A stretch of 64,000 nt of DNA from Pleurostoma richardsiae (GCA_030052745.1 JANBVO010000001.1:2232001-2296000); one strand, 5' to 3'. Shown: positions 33,701 to 45,672, counted from the first letter of the stretch. Numbers and translations are program-made. Notes: generated by a model not told the origin, from the letters alone.

Positions 33701-34193
33701 CTGTTTGTCAGAGTTTCCAGAAAATTTAGCATGTTCATCTAGGATATACGGACAAGCCCAGGGCCTGGAGAGCTGTCTGGAGCATGCCATTGACCTTGTC
33801 CAGCCTTTCCTCCAGCCTCAATAGGTCCCGGCGCCGAAAGGGATAGTGGAGCTTCTTCGCCCCCTCTTTCAACTTCTCTTGAAGGTTTATCGGTGGCATA
33901 CTCGGGCGTAGCTCCGCGATCAAGTTGCTGAGCGACTGGAGTTCGGTCTTGCATGACCAAATCCCGGCGGTGACAGCCGACCTTGTCAAATCGTATTTAG
34001 GCCCTATCTTGGAACTTGCGCCGCGTATACCGTCAATTGCGACTCGTAGAATCTCCGCGCGACGGGCTGCTGCCGAAATATCCTCCTTCCTCGCTTCGAT
34101 GGCATCAAGGTACTCAGTTACCCCTCCGTACACCTGCAGGCCAAGAGATACCAGCCCGGTCACTGTGCCGGCAATGCCAACTGGGTCCGTCAT
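30784..34193 (-). CDS. Helo-like N-terminal / ankyrin-repeat protein
   Basis: Exons: 33754-34193, 32808-33696, 32430-32742 and 30784-32363, giving 1073 aa with consistent phases. The first junction uses a weak GTCCGT donor and is the least certain. The N-terminus (DPVGIAGTVTGLVSLGLQVY, then an Ala/Glu-rich helical region) resembles the Helo-like N-terminal domain of fungal STAND and death-effector proteins. A coiled coil follows (SSTERMERAVAQLEASM). Ankyrin repeats appear at DGKTLLHLAAGL (about 432-443) and HGIGPLSFAIVQGNKLLVEQ plus GYTPLHLAVMNPSILEILLQ (about 548-600). Further on is a cysteine cluster, DNCDCWCSEKGCTPFLIFW, that I have seen in other fungal ankyrin proteins. No NACHT is visible. 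The C-terminus is acidic. Confidence 0.8.
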
Positions 34194-34812
34194 GGTCGGC
34201 CAGTTTAGATGTACCTACTGTCCGAGAAGGATGGTCGCATAGCTGAACCCTGCTGATTCCTGAGCAGCCGAATGGAGAAGCCCTTTCAATGTCTTGCAAG
34301 TTTGATGACAGACTCTATAAAGGTAGAAAAGTGAGGCGGGGCAAGAACGTGTCGGCAGCAGCCACAAGGCTCTGCACGGATAAGCTGAGGGACGATCCAG
34401 CTTGTCCGGAAGTAGACCCCAGTTAGGGCAAGGCAGACTTCGATCTGATCGCACAACCACCACCACCACGAAAAAAGGCCCTTTGTCTTACTTAGTATGC
34501 CCATAGACAATATAGAATTGCAAGAAGACACACAACGTCACCTTGGTCAATGGGCCATATGCATTTATCTTTGATCGACGTGGCTGGAGTTGTCACTGGC
34601 CCTTGCCCATCTTTGCGAGATAGGCATCCACGTCAGTTCGTCTCAGCATGCTGAGCAGGACGTCACATATCGTAAAATTAGAAAACAGCGCGCAGGAGTA
34701 AGCTGCAATGAACGGTGTCTTTCGAGTCAGAGCGCTTGGCGGCAGTAGACTTGAGCTACCTTCTGCTCTGCTAGACTTTCAGTCTGCGAGGACGAGATAC
34801 GTGATACGAGCG
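34194..34812. other. Intergenic, no gene seen
   Basis: A 619-nt spacer between the Helo-like/ankyrin start and the antiporter end, both on the minus strand. It contains a short CCA run at 34456-34466. I see nothing else in it. Confidence 0.5.
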
Positions 34813-36717
34813 CTACGACTTCTCCAGTAGCGGCTGCGACGGGTGGACTCCCCAGACTCCTAAAACGTCTCTTGACGGCACATCGCCTCCCTTTACGACC
34901 CGCGATATTGCCTTCGTCTCAAGCATCCTCACACGACGAACCAGCAGCCCGACGCAGAGCGGACCGACTATCGTGCAGAGAACGATCGCCCAGGTCACGA
35001 TGAGGAAGATCTCCGACTCGCTGGGGCTCTGTTCTCCGCCAAAAATACCGTTGCTCTGGGCGACTGACGAGATCAGGAATCCGATCTCTCCGCGGGGCAC
35101 CATGGCAAGGCCGAGGATGGCGGATGGGTATAGTGATAGAGGCTTTGGGGGACTGGGAAGGGTGTTTCTCGTGTCCTCTCCAGGAAACATGTCCTGAGGT
35201 GCGGCAGTCGCCTGTGTGGGATTCTGCTCTCCAGCGCCGTCATCGCGTTCTGCATTTGGCATACTGCCGGACACAGAGGGAAGACTTGTGTCAGTCCTCA
35301 ATGTTTCGCTTGGGCCAGCCACAGAGGCCGTCTGCTCTGGTTCTAAGGCGATCACGGGAGGTGGCTGTGGCCGCTTGCCTGTATCTAGCACGTAGTGTTT
35401 TATTGAGCTTCTCAACCACACCATGACACCAGGGAATCGAACGAGCCAAAGCCCGCAAAGAAGCTTTCCAATGAACATGAGAATGGCGTAAACAACGCCT
35501 TTCCATATCACAGCTCCGGAGAACATCCGGGTGATTGGGATAGAGAACCCAATTGACGCAAAGAAGAAGGGTTGTAGCACCCAGTTGACCGCCGGGTGAT
35601 AGTAGTGTTCAAAGACATCGACACCAGCAACGGGAGGGCAGCCAGTGCCATCAGGGATAGCATCCGCACTCGATGGCGACAGTCCTGTCTCGTCATCCGG
35701 TTCTCGGATCGTGGCTCCATCAACCCGCGTACCGTCAATATTAGGATCAGTGCCTTCATCCTGCTCCGTGCTGTTTTCGCAGTGCGGAACTTCGGAGTCC
35801 CACCAGCTAATGATCGCACCAGCGATGTAGGAAGCGAAGAGGTTCGATGTGCCAGCATAACTAGCACCGGTGACCAGCGCGACGAGCAAGGCAGTATGGA
35901 GCACGAGTGCTGTCGCCCTCCGCCGTAGCAGCTTGCTTAGCCCGGCATCAGTACGAGCCATCCGCCAGTTATTTAGAGCCAGTGTTATTGGCCTAATGAC
36001 AAAGCGGCAAGCAACCGCGGCGACAACGGCGAAGGCGACAGACACTAGAACAGGCCGCACAACCGTCACAGCGGATACCGATGCTCCTGATCTGCCAAGA
36101 GTGGAGATCACCTGCACCATGACCAGGCCGATAACATCGTCGAGCATAGCGGCACTGGTAAGAACCACGCCGAGACGTGTAGAGGCCAATCCGCTGGCGC
36201 GGATAACGGCGAAGGTAGTGCCCAAGCTGGTAGAGCATAGTGCCGCGCCAGCGGTGAAGCACTGCAGGCTCGAAGCCCCTGCCAGACGACTCAGGATGAA
36301 GGAAAAGCCGATTGGCACACTGATGCCCGTCGCGGCAACGCCGACTGATAGCGCTATGTTGGCTTTCAAGGACGGAAATGAGGTTGATAGACCACCTGGT
36401 CCGTCAAATATAAGCTCATTGTTCGCAAGTACACGCCTACCTAGTCATTTCAGGGGAAACCGACCTTCAAAGACCAAGAGAATCAAGCCAAGGTATCCAA
36501 GCTGTACCACGACGTGCTCAGCATCTTGGGAGAGGATCTGGCCGCCTGGCGTCCCCCAGGCAATCCCGATGAGAATCTGGCCAATGAGGCCGCAGTAGAG
36601 GAGCGCATCGAGCGCCCAGTTCAGCACGTTCAGAAGCACCAAGAACGACGATTGAACGAGGATGGTAACTATCGACGGCTCATGGTACGCGAGCGCTGCG
36701 TCGCTACTAGTCGACAT
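34813..36717 (-). CDS. CPA2-type Na+(K+)/H+ antiporter
   Basis: Cation/proton exchanger of the KefB/NhaS group found in fungal membranes. Exons: 36465-36717 and 34813-36395 (611 aa), joined at phase 1 to give LVFEGGLSTSFPSLK, a conserved block of this family. About twelve membrane segments are visible, including LVLLNVLNWALDALLYCGLI and LGVVLTSAAMLDDVIGLVMV; the DD pair in the latter matches the ion-binding Asp region. Two hydrophilic insertions interrupt the transmembrane set, one acidic (CENSTEQDEGTDPN) and one Pro/Ser-rich (about 385-445). A late block AMVPRGEIGFLISSVAQ is typical. The start is the ATG at 36717; the upstream in-frame TTG is not used. Confidence 0.9.
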
Positions 36718-37481
36718 AGTAGACCACAACGTCCACTATACATCCAAAGTAGGACCATTGAGGTGGATGCGGTTGTACATTTAACCCGCCTCACTCGACG
36801 TGATGTTGCGCGGCGTACCTAGGCTGCTAGGTGAGGTAGTGTAGCCCGGAAATATTATATTCCGGATTCCGATATGCTAATAGTTGTTACCAGCCGTCTA
36901 GCAATATGGCTCAGATGATAGCTGTAAAAGGTTAGCCGTAAAGTAGTGTTTGCTAGTGAGTCTCACCGTTCTACCAGAATCTCTATGGCAAGAACGACGG
37001 AAGAGTACAAAGTACACTGATCATAGAAGGCCGGGTCGTTGGCGAGCTTCGGGTTGCCGTAGATCAAAAAGTCGATGGGCACGTCAAAGACTTACAAAGT
37101 TCCTTCTGATGTTATAATTGACACATTGGTCAAATATTTTTCGGCAAAATCACTCATCGCTGTGGAAGCCCAATTAAGTCATCAATCATCAGCTCACACG
37201 TTCGTGGTATCCGAGCTTTCGCAGTTCCATATGTACAAACGTTCACAGTCCAACTGCTGTCCTCTGTCGGCAGATAGGGCTGGTCGGAATGTCTGAGTGT
37301 TGCAGAATTTCGTAGTAAATTGTCTCTGAATTCATCGCAATGGACTTTTCCGTGCGCCATTTCCACCCTAAAGCATGCATAAACCCTCTCCAGACGGAAA
37401 AAGGCCGAGCAACTGTCCACCCGACAGCCACGAGAACCGACGAAATTCCCCAACACGCCGCAGGTCTCAAGGGTAACTCCC
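36718..37481. other. Intergenic, no gene seen
   Basis: A 764-nt spacer between the antiporter start and the end of the eL18 gene, both on the minus strand. Short frames only. The right end is probably the eL18 3' UTR. Confidence 0.5.
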
Positions 37482-38515
37482 TTAGACCTTGAAACCCCGA
37501 GACCGTCTGCGACCACGGGCCTTCTCGAACTTGCGGCCCTTGGACAGAACGTAGGGCTTCTTGTGCTTGTGGGGACCGAAGCCGAAGTGCTTGACAGCCT
37601 CGCGGGCGTTCTTAGGGCCACGAAGAAGGAGGGTGTTGGCACCAGTGGGCTTCTCGAGAGCGAGCTGGTCAATGGTCAAGGCCTGGCCACCAGCAGCAAG
37701 GATGCGGGCACGGGCGGTAGCGGTGAAGCGCAGGGCGGCAACGTTGATCTTTGGGACCTCGAGTAGGCGGTTGTCGTCGGTGACAGTGCCGACAATGACA
37801 ACGGTCCGCTTGTCATCCTTCTTGATGTTCTTGGAGATCCGAGACAGAGAAACCGGGGGGCGGTTCTAAGAGGTTACTGTCAGAACTGCCCATCTGAAGA
37901 CGACGCGGGCCACTCATCGAACAGCCATCGCGGCGATCCGACGGTTGAGCTCCAGAGTTCCAAAAACAGGATAGCTTACAATGCGGCTCAGGAAAAGGCG
38001 GCGAAGAACCACCTTGTTGAAGGCGCTGTCGGTACGGCCTAGGATGATGGTCAGCAAGATCTCCGTTATTGCCTCCCGGTATGAAAGCCAGTGCGACGAT
38101 GGGACCACTTACGGGCAAGGAAGCGGTACAGCTTCACAAGAAGAGACAGATACACATTCTGGCTGAAAAACGAGCATCGAGTCAGTATTGCAACCACGCC
38201 GTCCATGCACATATCCATCCAGGGAAGGTTCGGGGGCTCACCTCTTCGGCGCCTTGCGGTGCTTGTTGCGCTGGTGGTGCTTGTCGAGATCGATACCTAC
38301 CCGGAAAATCTAGATCAGCAAATTGATCTGGTATGCTCAAGGGGGCAAGCATTCGCTGAAGGATGTAGCCCCGGCATCAGCCCACGGAGGAGCTTAGCCA
38401 GGCATCGCAGCCAGGAAGCCGTCACGGCCCATAGATCGCGGAGGGATTGTTCGTGATGAAGCAAATCCCATCCACTCGCATACGGAGATTTCCAGGAGAC
38501 CCTTTACGTACCCAT
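37482..38515 (-). CDS. rpl18: Cytosolic 60S ribosomal protein eL18
   Basis: Structural protein of the large ribosomal subunit. Five exons: 38512-38515 (only ATGG), 38242-38296, 38113-38162, 37980-38038 and 37482-37865, giving 183 aa, the family's usual length. The protein runs [60 protein letters not shown] and so on to the basic end [10 protein letters not shown]. All donors are GT and all acceptors AG. A 4-nt first exon and introns packed at the 5' end are common in fungal ribosomal protein genes and often aid expression. The promoter lies in the long spacer shared with the divergent MFS gene. Confidence 0.96.
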
Positions 38516-40181
38516 TTTGTCGGTGGCTCACGGTCGGCGGAGCTTGGGTCAAGGGAAGTTTGGCGTCTGGGAACTTTTTTTTGAGATTTGATTTTGTCGC
38601 GGGATTCAAGCCTCAACAGGAATTCTAGTGCGTAGGCGGTGAAAAGCGGCAATTAGGGTAGGCCAAAGGTCCATTGTGGTCCGTGCGCGGCCCCGTTGCT
38701 CGTCGGTGAGCCTACTCTAACAAGCTTAGGTAATCATTCGCCCTTTCTCGTAGAGCCTGCTGCCATCTCAACAGTCCCGTCCATAACGCACACCCATATC
38801 AGTATCGTGGAGTGACATAGGACTTAGACGCGCCTCCGTGACTGAGGGCGGATGATGTTCCATTCTACTTGTAGATTACGGGATGGCCCCCGAAATTTTC
38901 CCCGAAGGCCGTGGGCATGTGTTTCAGCCGTGACGTTTGGGTTGGGAGCACGTCAGCCTGCCTCACCACTCTGCCTGCGAAACACATCATGGTCGGAGCG
39001 AGGCAAAACAAGCCAGCCACGTCAGATCGCTTACAAAACGAGTACAGCTATCAAGTTCCAGAGGGCCGGCAACACTATTATGTCCAGAGACTTGGTTCCC
39101 GGTCTCAATTAGCCGAGCTAGGTACCTGCGGCCTGCTTGCAACCGTAATCGACGTCGCCTATGGCTCCCTAGCTGCTCTTTCAGGGGTATAGGACCTTGG
39201 ATTGATCGCGGATATGTGACCTCGGCCGGGAAATAGAAGTAGATAACCCACATTGTGGATTTGTAGGTATTCGGGCTCGCAGGACGCATGAGGATCTAGC
39301 GGCACATACGGCGGCAGCTGCATCATGGCGGCACTACATCTATCCACGATCCAGCTCGTTTAGGAATTCGGCGTCTGCTTAGACTTCTTATTACCCAGGC
39401 AGGATTGGACAGCTAAGAGCCCTTGCTTTCTATCCCGGTCATTGGATGAGACACAGCCGCCAAAAGCTCAACCAGCTGCGATGCCGAGGCAACTTAATGT
39501 TCACTAATCATAGTAAAGTAATCTTCATCCCCGACCGCAACTCAACAGAAGTCACGGGTGCTTGAAGGCATCTGTTAACGGGATACCACTCACACCTCAC
39601 ATATGGGATGCGAGATCAGTATCTCGGATCTCCTGCCGGGGACAATCCGGAGGACCGGAGCCCATCTGGCGGGATTCGAACAATCACGACCGGGATCTTT
39701 ACATGTTAGTTCATCGGCATCCAATGAGTCTCTTCCCTCGTCGCTGCAAGTGGCCGAGACGGCCAGTGAAGCCCACCTCATTCTCCTGTGTTTTTGCGTT
39801 ATGCTGTGATTAGTGAACATGCTTAGGCCCTGGTGACCCCATCCATGTTGTTCTTCGCCTTGTTGTTCACTAACACGGCCGCCGCAGCTGGGGATACGTC
39901 GGGAACAGCATCGGCCTCGCGTCTCACGCCCTGCAGGCAGTAGATGGATGTTTGTCATCCCTTGTCAGGCGAATTGGCTTAGAAACTTGAGGTTCTGTTG
40001 TGATTTGGGATTCCCAACGACAAACTTGGTCAGCTCTATGTCAATATAAGGAGACCAACGTCGCGGTGGTATGGACGTTTCCCTGTTGCACCTGTCTGTC
40101 TAAGTTGGGCAGTAGAAGCAAATATACACGACTAACAGAAACATCAGTGCTCTTGCAGCAATACTGGGACGATCCGTCGGC
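38516..40181. promoter_or_regulatory. Divergent 1.67-kb spacer between eL18 and MFS gene
   Basis: It contains no credible gene. A perfect 14-bp inverted repeat brackets a 324-bp segment (39497-39510 and 39807-39820). The promoters of eL18 (left) and the MFS transporter (right) must lie here. A TTCGAA-containing stretch near 39674 recalls a tRNA T-loop but does not fold as a tRNA. Confidence 0.45.
39497..39820. repeat. 14-bp inverted repeat bracketing 324 bp
   Basis: ATGTTCACTAATCA at 39497-39510 and its exact reverse complement at 39807-39820. Similarity extends weakly inward (xAGxA on both sides). A shorter related piece, TGTTCACTAA, occurs again at about 39865. It could be the ends of a small non-autonomous DNA transposon or a pair of regulator sites; no clear target duplication was found. 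Confidence 0.4.
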
Positions 40182-41856
40182 ATGGACACAGACTCGAGCT
40201 CCCTCAAGGCGGCCGAAAGTGGTCTCGCCGGGAATGTACCACCAGAGAAGGACGACACCACAATCAATGGACTGTCTGAGGGGGAAGGTACCACAGAAAG
40301 GGTCGCCGATGGTGACGAGAAACAGGAAAAGCCGCCAGCTCAGGACGTGTCCTGGGATTGGAACACTGACCCTGACAATCCGTACAACTGGCCTGCCGGC
40401 AAGAAGTGGTGGCAGGTCGCCATGATTTCTTCCTTTGGATTTCTCGCGTAAGTTGAGATCCAGGCACTCCATCTAATCTTCGCAAAGGACAGTCTACTGA
40501 CACTACTTCTCTCAGGTCCATGGGCACATCAATCATGGCTCCGGCACACCAGCAGCTGATGGACGAGTTTGACGTGACCATCACCCAGGCAATCCTGCCG
40601 CTGACCATGTACACCTTCTCCCTCGGCCTCGGACCAGTAGTTGGCGGGCCCATGTCCGAGACGGTCGGCCGCTACCCCGTCTTCGTCCTCCTTTCACCTA
40701 TCGGAGCCCTCTTCACCCTTGGGGCCGGTTTCTGCCACAGCTTCGCGGGTATCTGCATCCTCCGCTTCCTCGCGGGCTTCTGCTTCTCTCCGAGCTTGTC
40801 TGTCTCGGCCGGTACTCTTAACGAGACGTTCCGGCCAGTTGAGCGAGGTCTCCCGTCCACCTTGTTCATTCTGACCCCTTTCCTAGGGCCGGGCCTTGCG
40901 TGAGTCTACTTCCAAATGATGTCGGCTATATCCTGCAGCATGTCATTAACACCTTGATCAGTCCCCTGATAGGCTCCTTCGTCGTCAACAGGCGAGGCTG
41001 GCGGTGGACGCAGTGGACGATGCTCTTCTTCTTCGTCTTCAGCATCTCCATCGCCCTCCTCTTCGGCCACGAGACGTACCATCCCGTGCTGAAGCGGCGG
41101 AAGGCCAAGAAGCTCGGTCTGCCCGTGCCTCCGGTGCCCAGCACCCTCCAGCGCATCCGCGCCTTCGTGACCGTCGCCCTGATCCGCCCCGTGCACATGC
41201 TCTTCACCGAGCCCATCGTCAGCTTCGTCTGCCTGTACGTCTCGTGCGAGTTCGCCACGCTCTTCACATTCTTCGCCGCCGTGCCCTACTCCTTCCAGAC
41301 CGTCTACCACTTCACCCTCGAGCAGTCCGGGCTCGTCTTCGCCGCCATCGTCGTCGGCTGCCTGCTCGGCACCCTGACCATCATCCTCTGCGACGTGCTC
41401 TTCTACCGGGCCCAGATCCCCAAGCACCCGCCCCACCAGGTTCCCCCCGAGTACCGCCTGCTGCCAGCCATGATCGGCAGCGTCGGTCTGCCCGTCGGCC
41501 TGTTCTGGTTCGCCTGGACCGCCCGCTCGGACGTGTCCTGGGCCAGCCCGGCGGTCGCCCTCGTTCCCTTCGCGTGGGGAAACCTGTGCCTGTTCATCAG
41601 CACCATGCAGTACACGAGCGACACGTACCACGGCTCCACCGTCGCCAGCGCGGCGAGCGCCAACAGCTTATCGCGGTATGTGCTTGCGGGCGCGTTCCCG
41701 CTGTTCACGATCCAGATGTATCAGAACCTGGGGATCAACTGGGCGAGCAGCCTCTTGGGCTTCATTGCTGCTGCGCTGCTGCCGGTGCCGTGGGTGCTGT
41801 TCAAGTTCGGGAAGATTATCAGAATGAAGAGTCGTTATGAGACGGCATCTTATTAA
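40182..41856 (+). CDS. MFS transporter, DHA1 family (Tpo1/multidrug-like)
   Basis: Exons: 40182-40447, 40516-40899 and 40962-41856 (514 aa), both introns at phase 2. The hydrophilic N-terminus ends in TDPDNPYNWPAGKKWW, the pre-TM1 signature of fungal DHA1 carriers. Twelve membrane segments follow. The loop between TM2 and TM3 has GPMSETVGRYP, matching the MFS motif A region, and TM5 carries LILTPFLGPGLA-type sequence split by intron 2. The central loop is basic (LKRRKAKKLG). Substrate is not predictable; relatives export polyamines or drugs. The second MFS gene converges on it from the right, 531 bp away. The two proteins share a family but are not near-identical copies. Confidence 0.9.
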
Positions 41857-42387
41857 TCCACTTAGAGATGGCGGATCGAAATCACATCACCAAAAGCTCT
41901 GCATGGGCATCAGGGTTGACAGCGTTTTGTGATCAAATAGATTTCAATATTTCTTAATTAGGAGTATAGCATTAATGTTCATTTTCCAGAGATACTCTGT
42001 ATTATACCAAGATTTCGGGAGTCTGACTGCTCCGGCTAATCCAACAGCCTCTCTTCCCCTAGAATATCAGCTGGTCCGCCGTGGGGCATTGACGTGAGGC
42101 CAGACTACACCTAAGTCTGCCATCTTTGACAGAAGCACACTAGACATCGTGAGACACCTTGCTTTTGCCTTTTTAAGACTATGTGCAGTCATTATGAGAT
42201 CTGTCTATGACTGTGAGGCCAGCACGACGGAGCGGAACTTCACTCGCCAGCCGGGTCCCCGCTATGCAAGCAATGACACCGCTGATGAGCCGCAGTACAT
42301 GCTTCCATTGCGAACTCGAAAGAGCACACCGCTTCTAACACCGACGCCGGACAAGCAGAAAACGCATACAGGAACCAATAAGCACCC
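41857..42387. other. Intergenic, convergent 3' ends of two MFS genes
   Basis: A 531-nt tail-to-tail spacer, A+T-rich near 41930-42005. It probably holds both 3' UTRs. A 96-codon frame at 42149-42439 runs into the neighbour in antisense and has no family features. Confidence 0.55.
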
Positions 42388-44013
42388 CTATTTCAAGTTG
42401 ACGGGGAACTTCTTCCGCAGCCCTTCGCCGTACCTGTAGAAAAGGAACGGGATGGGGATCATCGCCACGCAGATGAACCCCAGCAGCGAGTTCCCCCACC
42501 CGTAGCCCATCGAGTCATACATCTGCCGCCCCGCCAGCGGCAGGCAGCTCCCGACTATCGACCTGGCCACCGCGCTCGCCGCCACCGCCGACGCCGAAAA
42601 CTCGGTGTACGCGTCCAGCAGATACGACGTGATGGTGACCATGGTGGCGAGGAAGCCGAGCCCGACGAACACGGTGCCCAAGATGGGCACGATCCAGTGG
42701 GTGTGAGCCTGGGCGGCCCAGCCGTACCAGAAGAGCCCGACGGGAATGCAGAAGGACCCCGGGATGAGTAGGACCAGCCGGTACTCGGGCTTCATGTCGC
42801 CGCCGTTCTTGGCGGCGAGTGTGCGCAGGATGCGGTCGGAGGTCAGTCCGAAGATAAGCATAGCGGCGATGGAGCCCACGCCCATGCCGATGAATGAGAG
42901 GCCGTCCAGCCCGGTGCCCCAGCCGTAGACCTCCTGGTACACCGTGGTGAAGGTGGTGAAGAGCAGGTACATGCAGCCGAAGCAGAAGGCCATGAATGTC
43001 GAGAGGCCGAGGACGATGGGCGAGAACATGAGCAGCTTCGCCGGGCGGAGCAGGCTGTGCTTCAGCAGTGTGCCGATGGGCATCTGCCTGTCGTTCATCG
43101 GGCGCAGGTCCTGGTTGCCGGTTTGTTTCTTGAGCCGCCTAACCTTCTGGGCGAGGATGGTCGGGGCGTAGCTCTCCCGCATGAAGAGAATAATCGCGAT
43201 CGTGCAGACACCGGACTAGGAGACTATAAGCGATACCTTCTAGTAAGGCTGCCGGAGAGAGGTGACACATACCGCAATAGTCAGAAGCCAGAACACCCAC
43301 CTCCAGCCCTTCGCCTCGGATAGAAAACCGCCTGCAACTGGACCGATGATGGGTCCAAGCAGCGGTCCGGCCGAAAAAAGCGCCATAGCAGCTCCCCGGT
43401 TATCCTGGCTCATCATGTCCGTGATGGTCCCTCCACCGACGGCAAGGGGTAGGCCACCCACAAAGCCGCAGAGAAACCGAAAGCCAGTGAGCATGCCGAT
43501 GCTGTTGGACTTGGCACACACGGCGGTGAAGACAACGAAGAGAATGTTGCAGATCCAGTAAAGATAGAGACGTCCCCAGACCTCACTCAGGGGGCCCAAC
43601 AAAACGGGCCCAAAGGCGAAGCCCAGGACGAAGACCGACACGATGAATGATGCCATCTCGAGATTGTTGCTGTGGAACTCGGCCATGACGGTTGGGACGG
43701 CCGGGGCAAACATGGAGCTTGCCAATGGCGTCAGGAAACACATGAAGCTGACAAGGCCGACGTTGAGAATCTTCTTGCTTGTCTTCCAGTTCATAGGGTT
43801 TTCTGGGTCCGTGGGCCCATCCCAGCCGATGATATTAGGGTCCGGTGGCTTCTCGTCGCCGCCACCGGGGGAGGTTGTGCTGCCCGATTCAAGATCGCCA
43901 GCGCCGCTCGGCGGTGGTGGCCGGAGGTGGGCCTCATCTTGTTCTTCTGAGGGGGAGACATGATGGTCCTCCTCATGGCTTTGATGGTCTACGTCCTTCT
44001 CGGACAATGCCAT
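42388..44013 (-). CDS. MFS transporter, DHA1 family
   Basis: Exons: 43273-44013 and 42388-43215 (522 aa), joined at phase 0 to give LLTIASGVCTIAIILFMRES. The start at 44013 (MALSEKDVDHQ) is the first ATG; a further in-frame extension lacks ATG. The N-terminus is acidic with His clusters and ends in GPTDPENPMNWKTSKKI, the DHA1 pre-TM1 signature. Twelve membrane segments are visible, with LGPLSEVWGRLYLYW (motif A) and ALFSAGPLLGPIIGPVAGGF (the antiporter-type TM5 motif). The second half includes FGLTSDRILRTLAAKNGGD. Predicted proton-driven exporter in the plasma membrane; substrate unknown. Confidence 0.9.
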
Positions 44014-45672
44014 GGTTGGCAATAATTGAGATAATAAGGAATTGTATAAGTATGGTGGCGACCTCTTTGAAGATGGAACACTTGTTGAAGAATATGATGT
44101 TGACGTATGCGCCGTCAAACAAGAAACCAGTCAATGGCAGAAGAGATCCAGCCTACCTTTCGAGCCCTACCTTGGCAGTTTTATCATTCTGTAACTACTC
44201 GGGCTTAACGGGTTTGACACAACCGCAGAAACCACGTTACCTGAGGGTGGCTCAGGGGGGGGCCGTGATGCTACCCCGGGTTGCCCCAGGTCAGCCCACC
44301 GCGCAACTTCAGAGCTCGGGCACCGGCAGCGGGGGCGGGGAGCCGTGTGCGCCGGGGGAGACCCGATTTCATGATTGGCGCGCCAGGGACAGGCGTAGCC
44401 GAGTCCAGCCACGAATGGTGCCACTGCAGGCCATCCCGCAAGTCAACAGCGGGCTCGGGTTCTGCCTCGCTGTCCGAGTTTCTGCGTAGCGCGCGTGTGA
44501 GTGGCTTTAAATACGCAGCTCGCAGGCCGGATGCGTGGCAGGCCGTAGCTAGTGGTGGAATTGTGCATTGGTAAGTCGTGGACACTTCGCTGATATTCGT
44601 AGGTGTGGTGTGATGTTGCTGTGTGACCGGTGGGATTCGGGGCGGGATTCGTGAAAGACGGAAGGCTGTCGGCCGTCCGGCCGAGCGTCTCCGCGAGACG
44701 CCACACCAAGCCACACGTCTGAAAACAGGATGTTTTTCGATCTGTGGCGTCGGCTTAGCTTACCTCATCAACAGGACTCGATTCGTTCAGACAAGCCAGC
44801 GCGTCAACTTGCTGCTCACTTACGCGTCCTGCATCTCAAACAAGCGCCCCGAGAACACGGCGGCACAACCGGCCTTCTAGCCCCTGACTGAGTTACTTCT
44901 GACTCGAAGTTTTGTTGACGTCATGCTTATGGAATGAGCATATTACCGTGCCTTATCTACCACTTTCCCGCGGCTGTATCCGCGTAAGATACCCAGGGTC
45001 AGTTGTCGGACTATGGCCAAAACAGAAAAGGGGGCGCGGCTGCTGCATGAAGCTCTTGTTGACTGACGAATTCCCGGTTTCTCCCTACTCGGATGCCAGG
45101 CCGCCAGTTGCGGTCTGATGCACCGAGCCATGGCCAACAACCAGAGACGGTCTTCAACCATTCGAATTCACAAACCGCTAATTATAGCAGATGAGGCCCT
45201 GTCATCTACTTACGACGCTCTCTCCCTTGGCCACCTTGGCAACCCTTGGCAGGCTTGTGGTCTCTTGATGCCGGTTGTCGCCAAGCAGCAACCGCAGTGC
45301 CGGGCTAAGTGCCCGGACAAATCAGCAAGCGATCAAACCGGTACCAAGACCGATGGCGCGTTGCCGAGCTTGCTCGCTCAGGGGTACATCTCACACTCCC
45401 GACTCGTTTCGCGGCCATCAAGTGGGATTCTTTTACCCGCTTCCATGCTTTCCTCCCCTTGTCTCTCCATTGCAGTCATTCCCTGTTCTTCCCTAGGTTT
45501 CAGCGATTAAGTTCAGAACGCCAGCGATGTCTGGGCAGCCGTTCGTTTCTGCTTCGTTTCTCTTTTCTCTTCTCGCCGCTCGCTTCTCCGAGCATGTAAC
45601 TCTCTGATTCACAGCCCCCCGAGGCACTCCACGTCCCGTCTAGCGTACGCTACCTGCGCAGATCACCGACCG
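44014..45672. other. Divergent 1.66-kb spacer, no gene called
   Basis: It lies between the MFS start (-) and the glycosyltransferase start (+). Several overlapping open frames of 70-150 codons near 44270-44710 exist only because the stretch is G+C-rich; none shows a family feature. A CT-rich run (about 45390-45600) precedes the glycosyltransferase ATG and may be part of its promoter. Confidence 0.45.

Noticed and set aside
39640-39740. tRNA-like TTCGAA context near 39674
   Set aside because: The flanking bases do not form the T-stem, and no acceptor or anticodon arms could be paired on either strand.
40906-41840. Long overlapping frames on both strands within the first MFS gene (241 and 278 codons)
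   Set aside because: The third frame encodes an evident MFS protein with transmembrane segments; the others are by-products of G+C-rich third positions.
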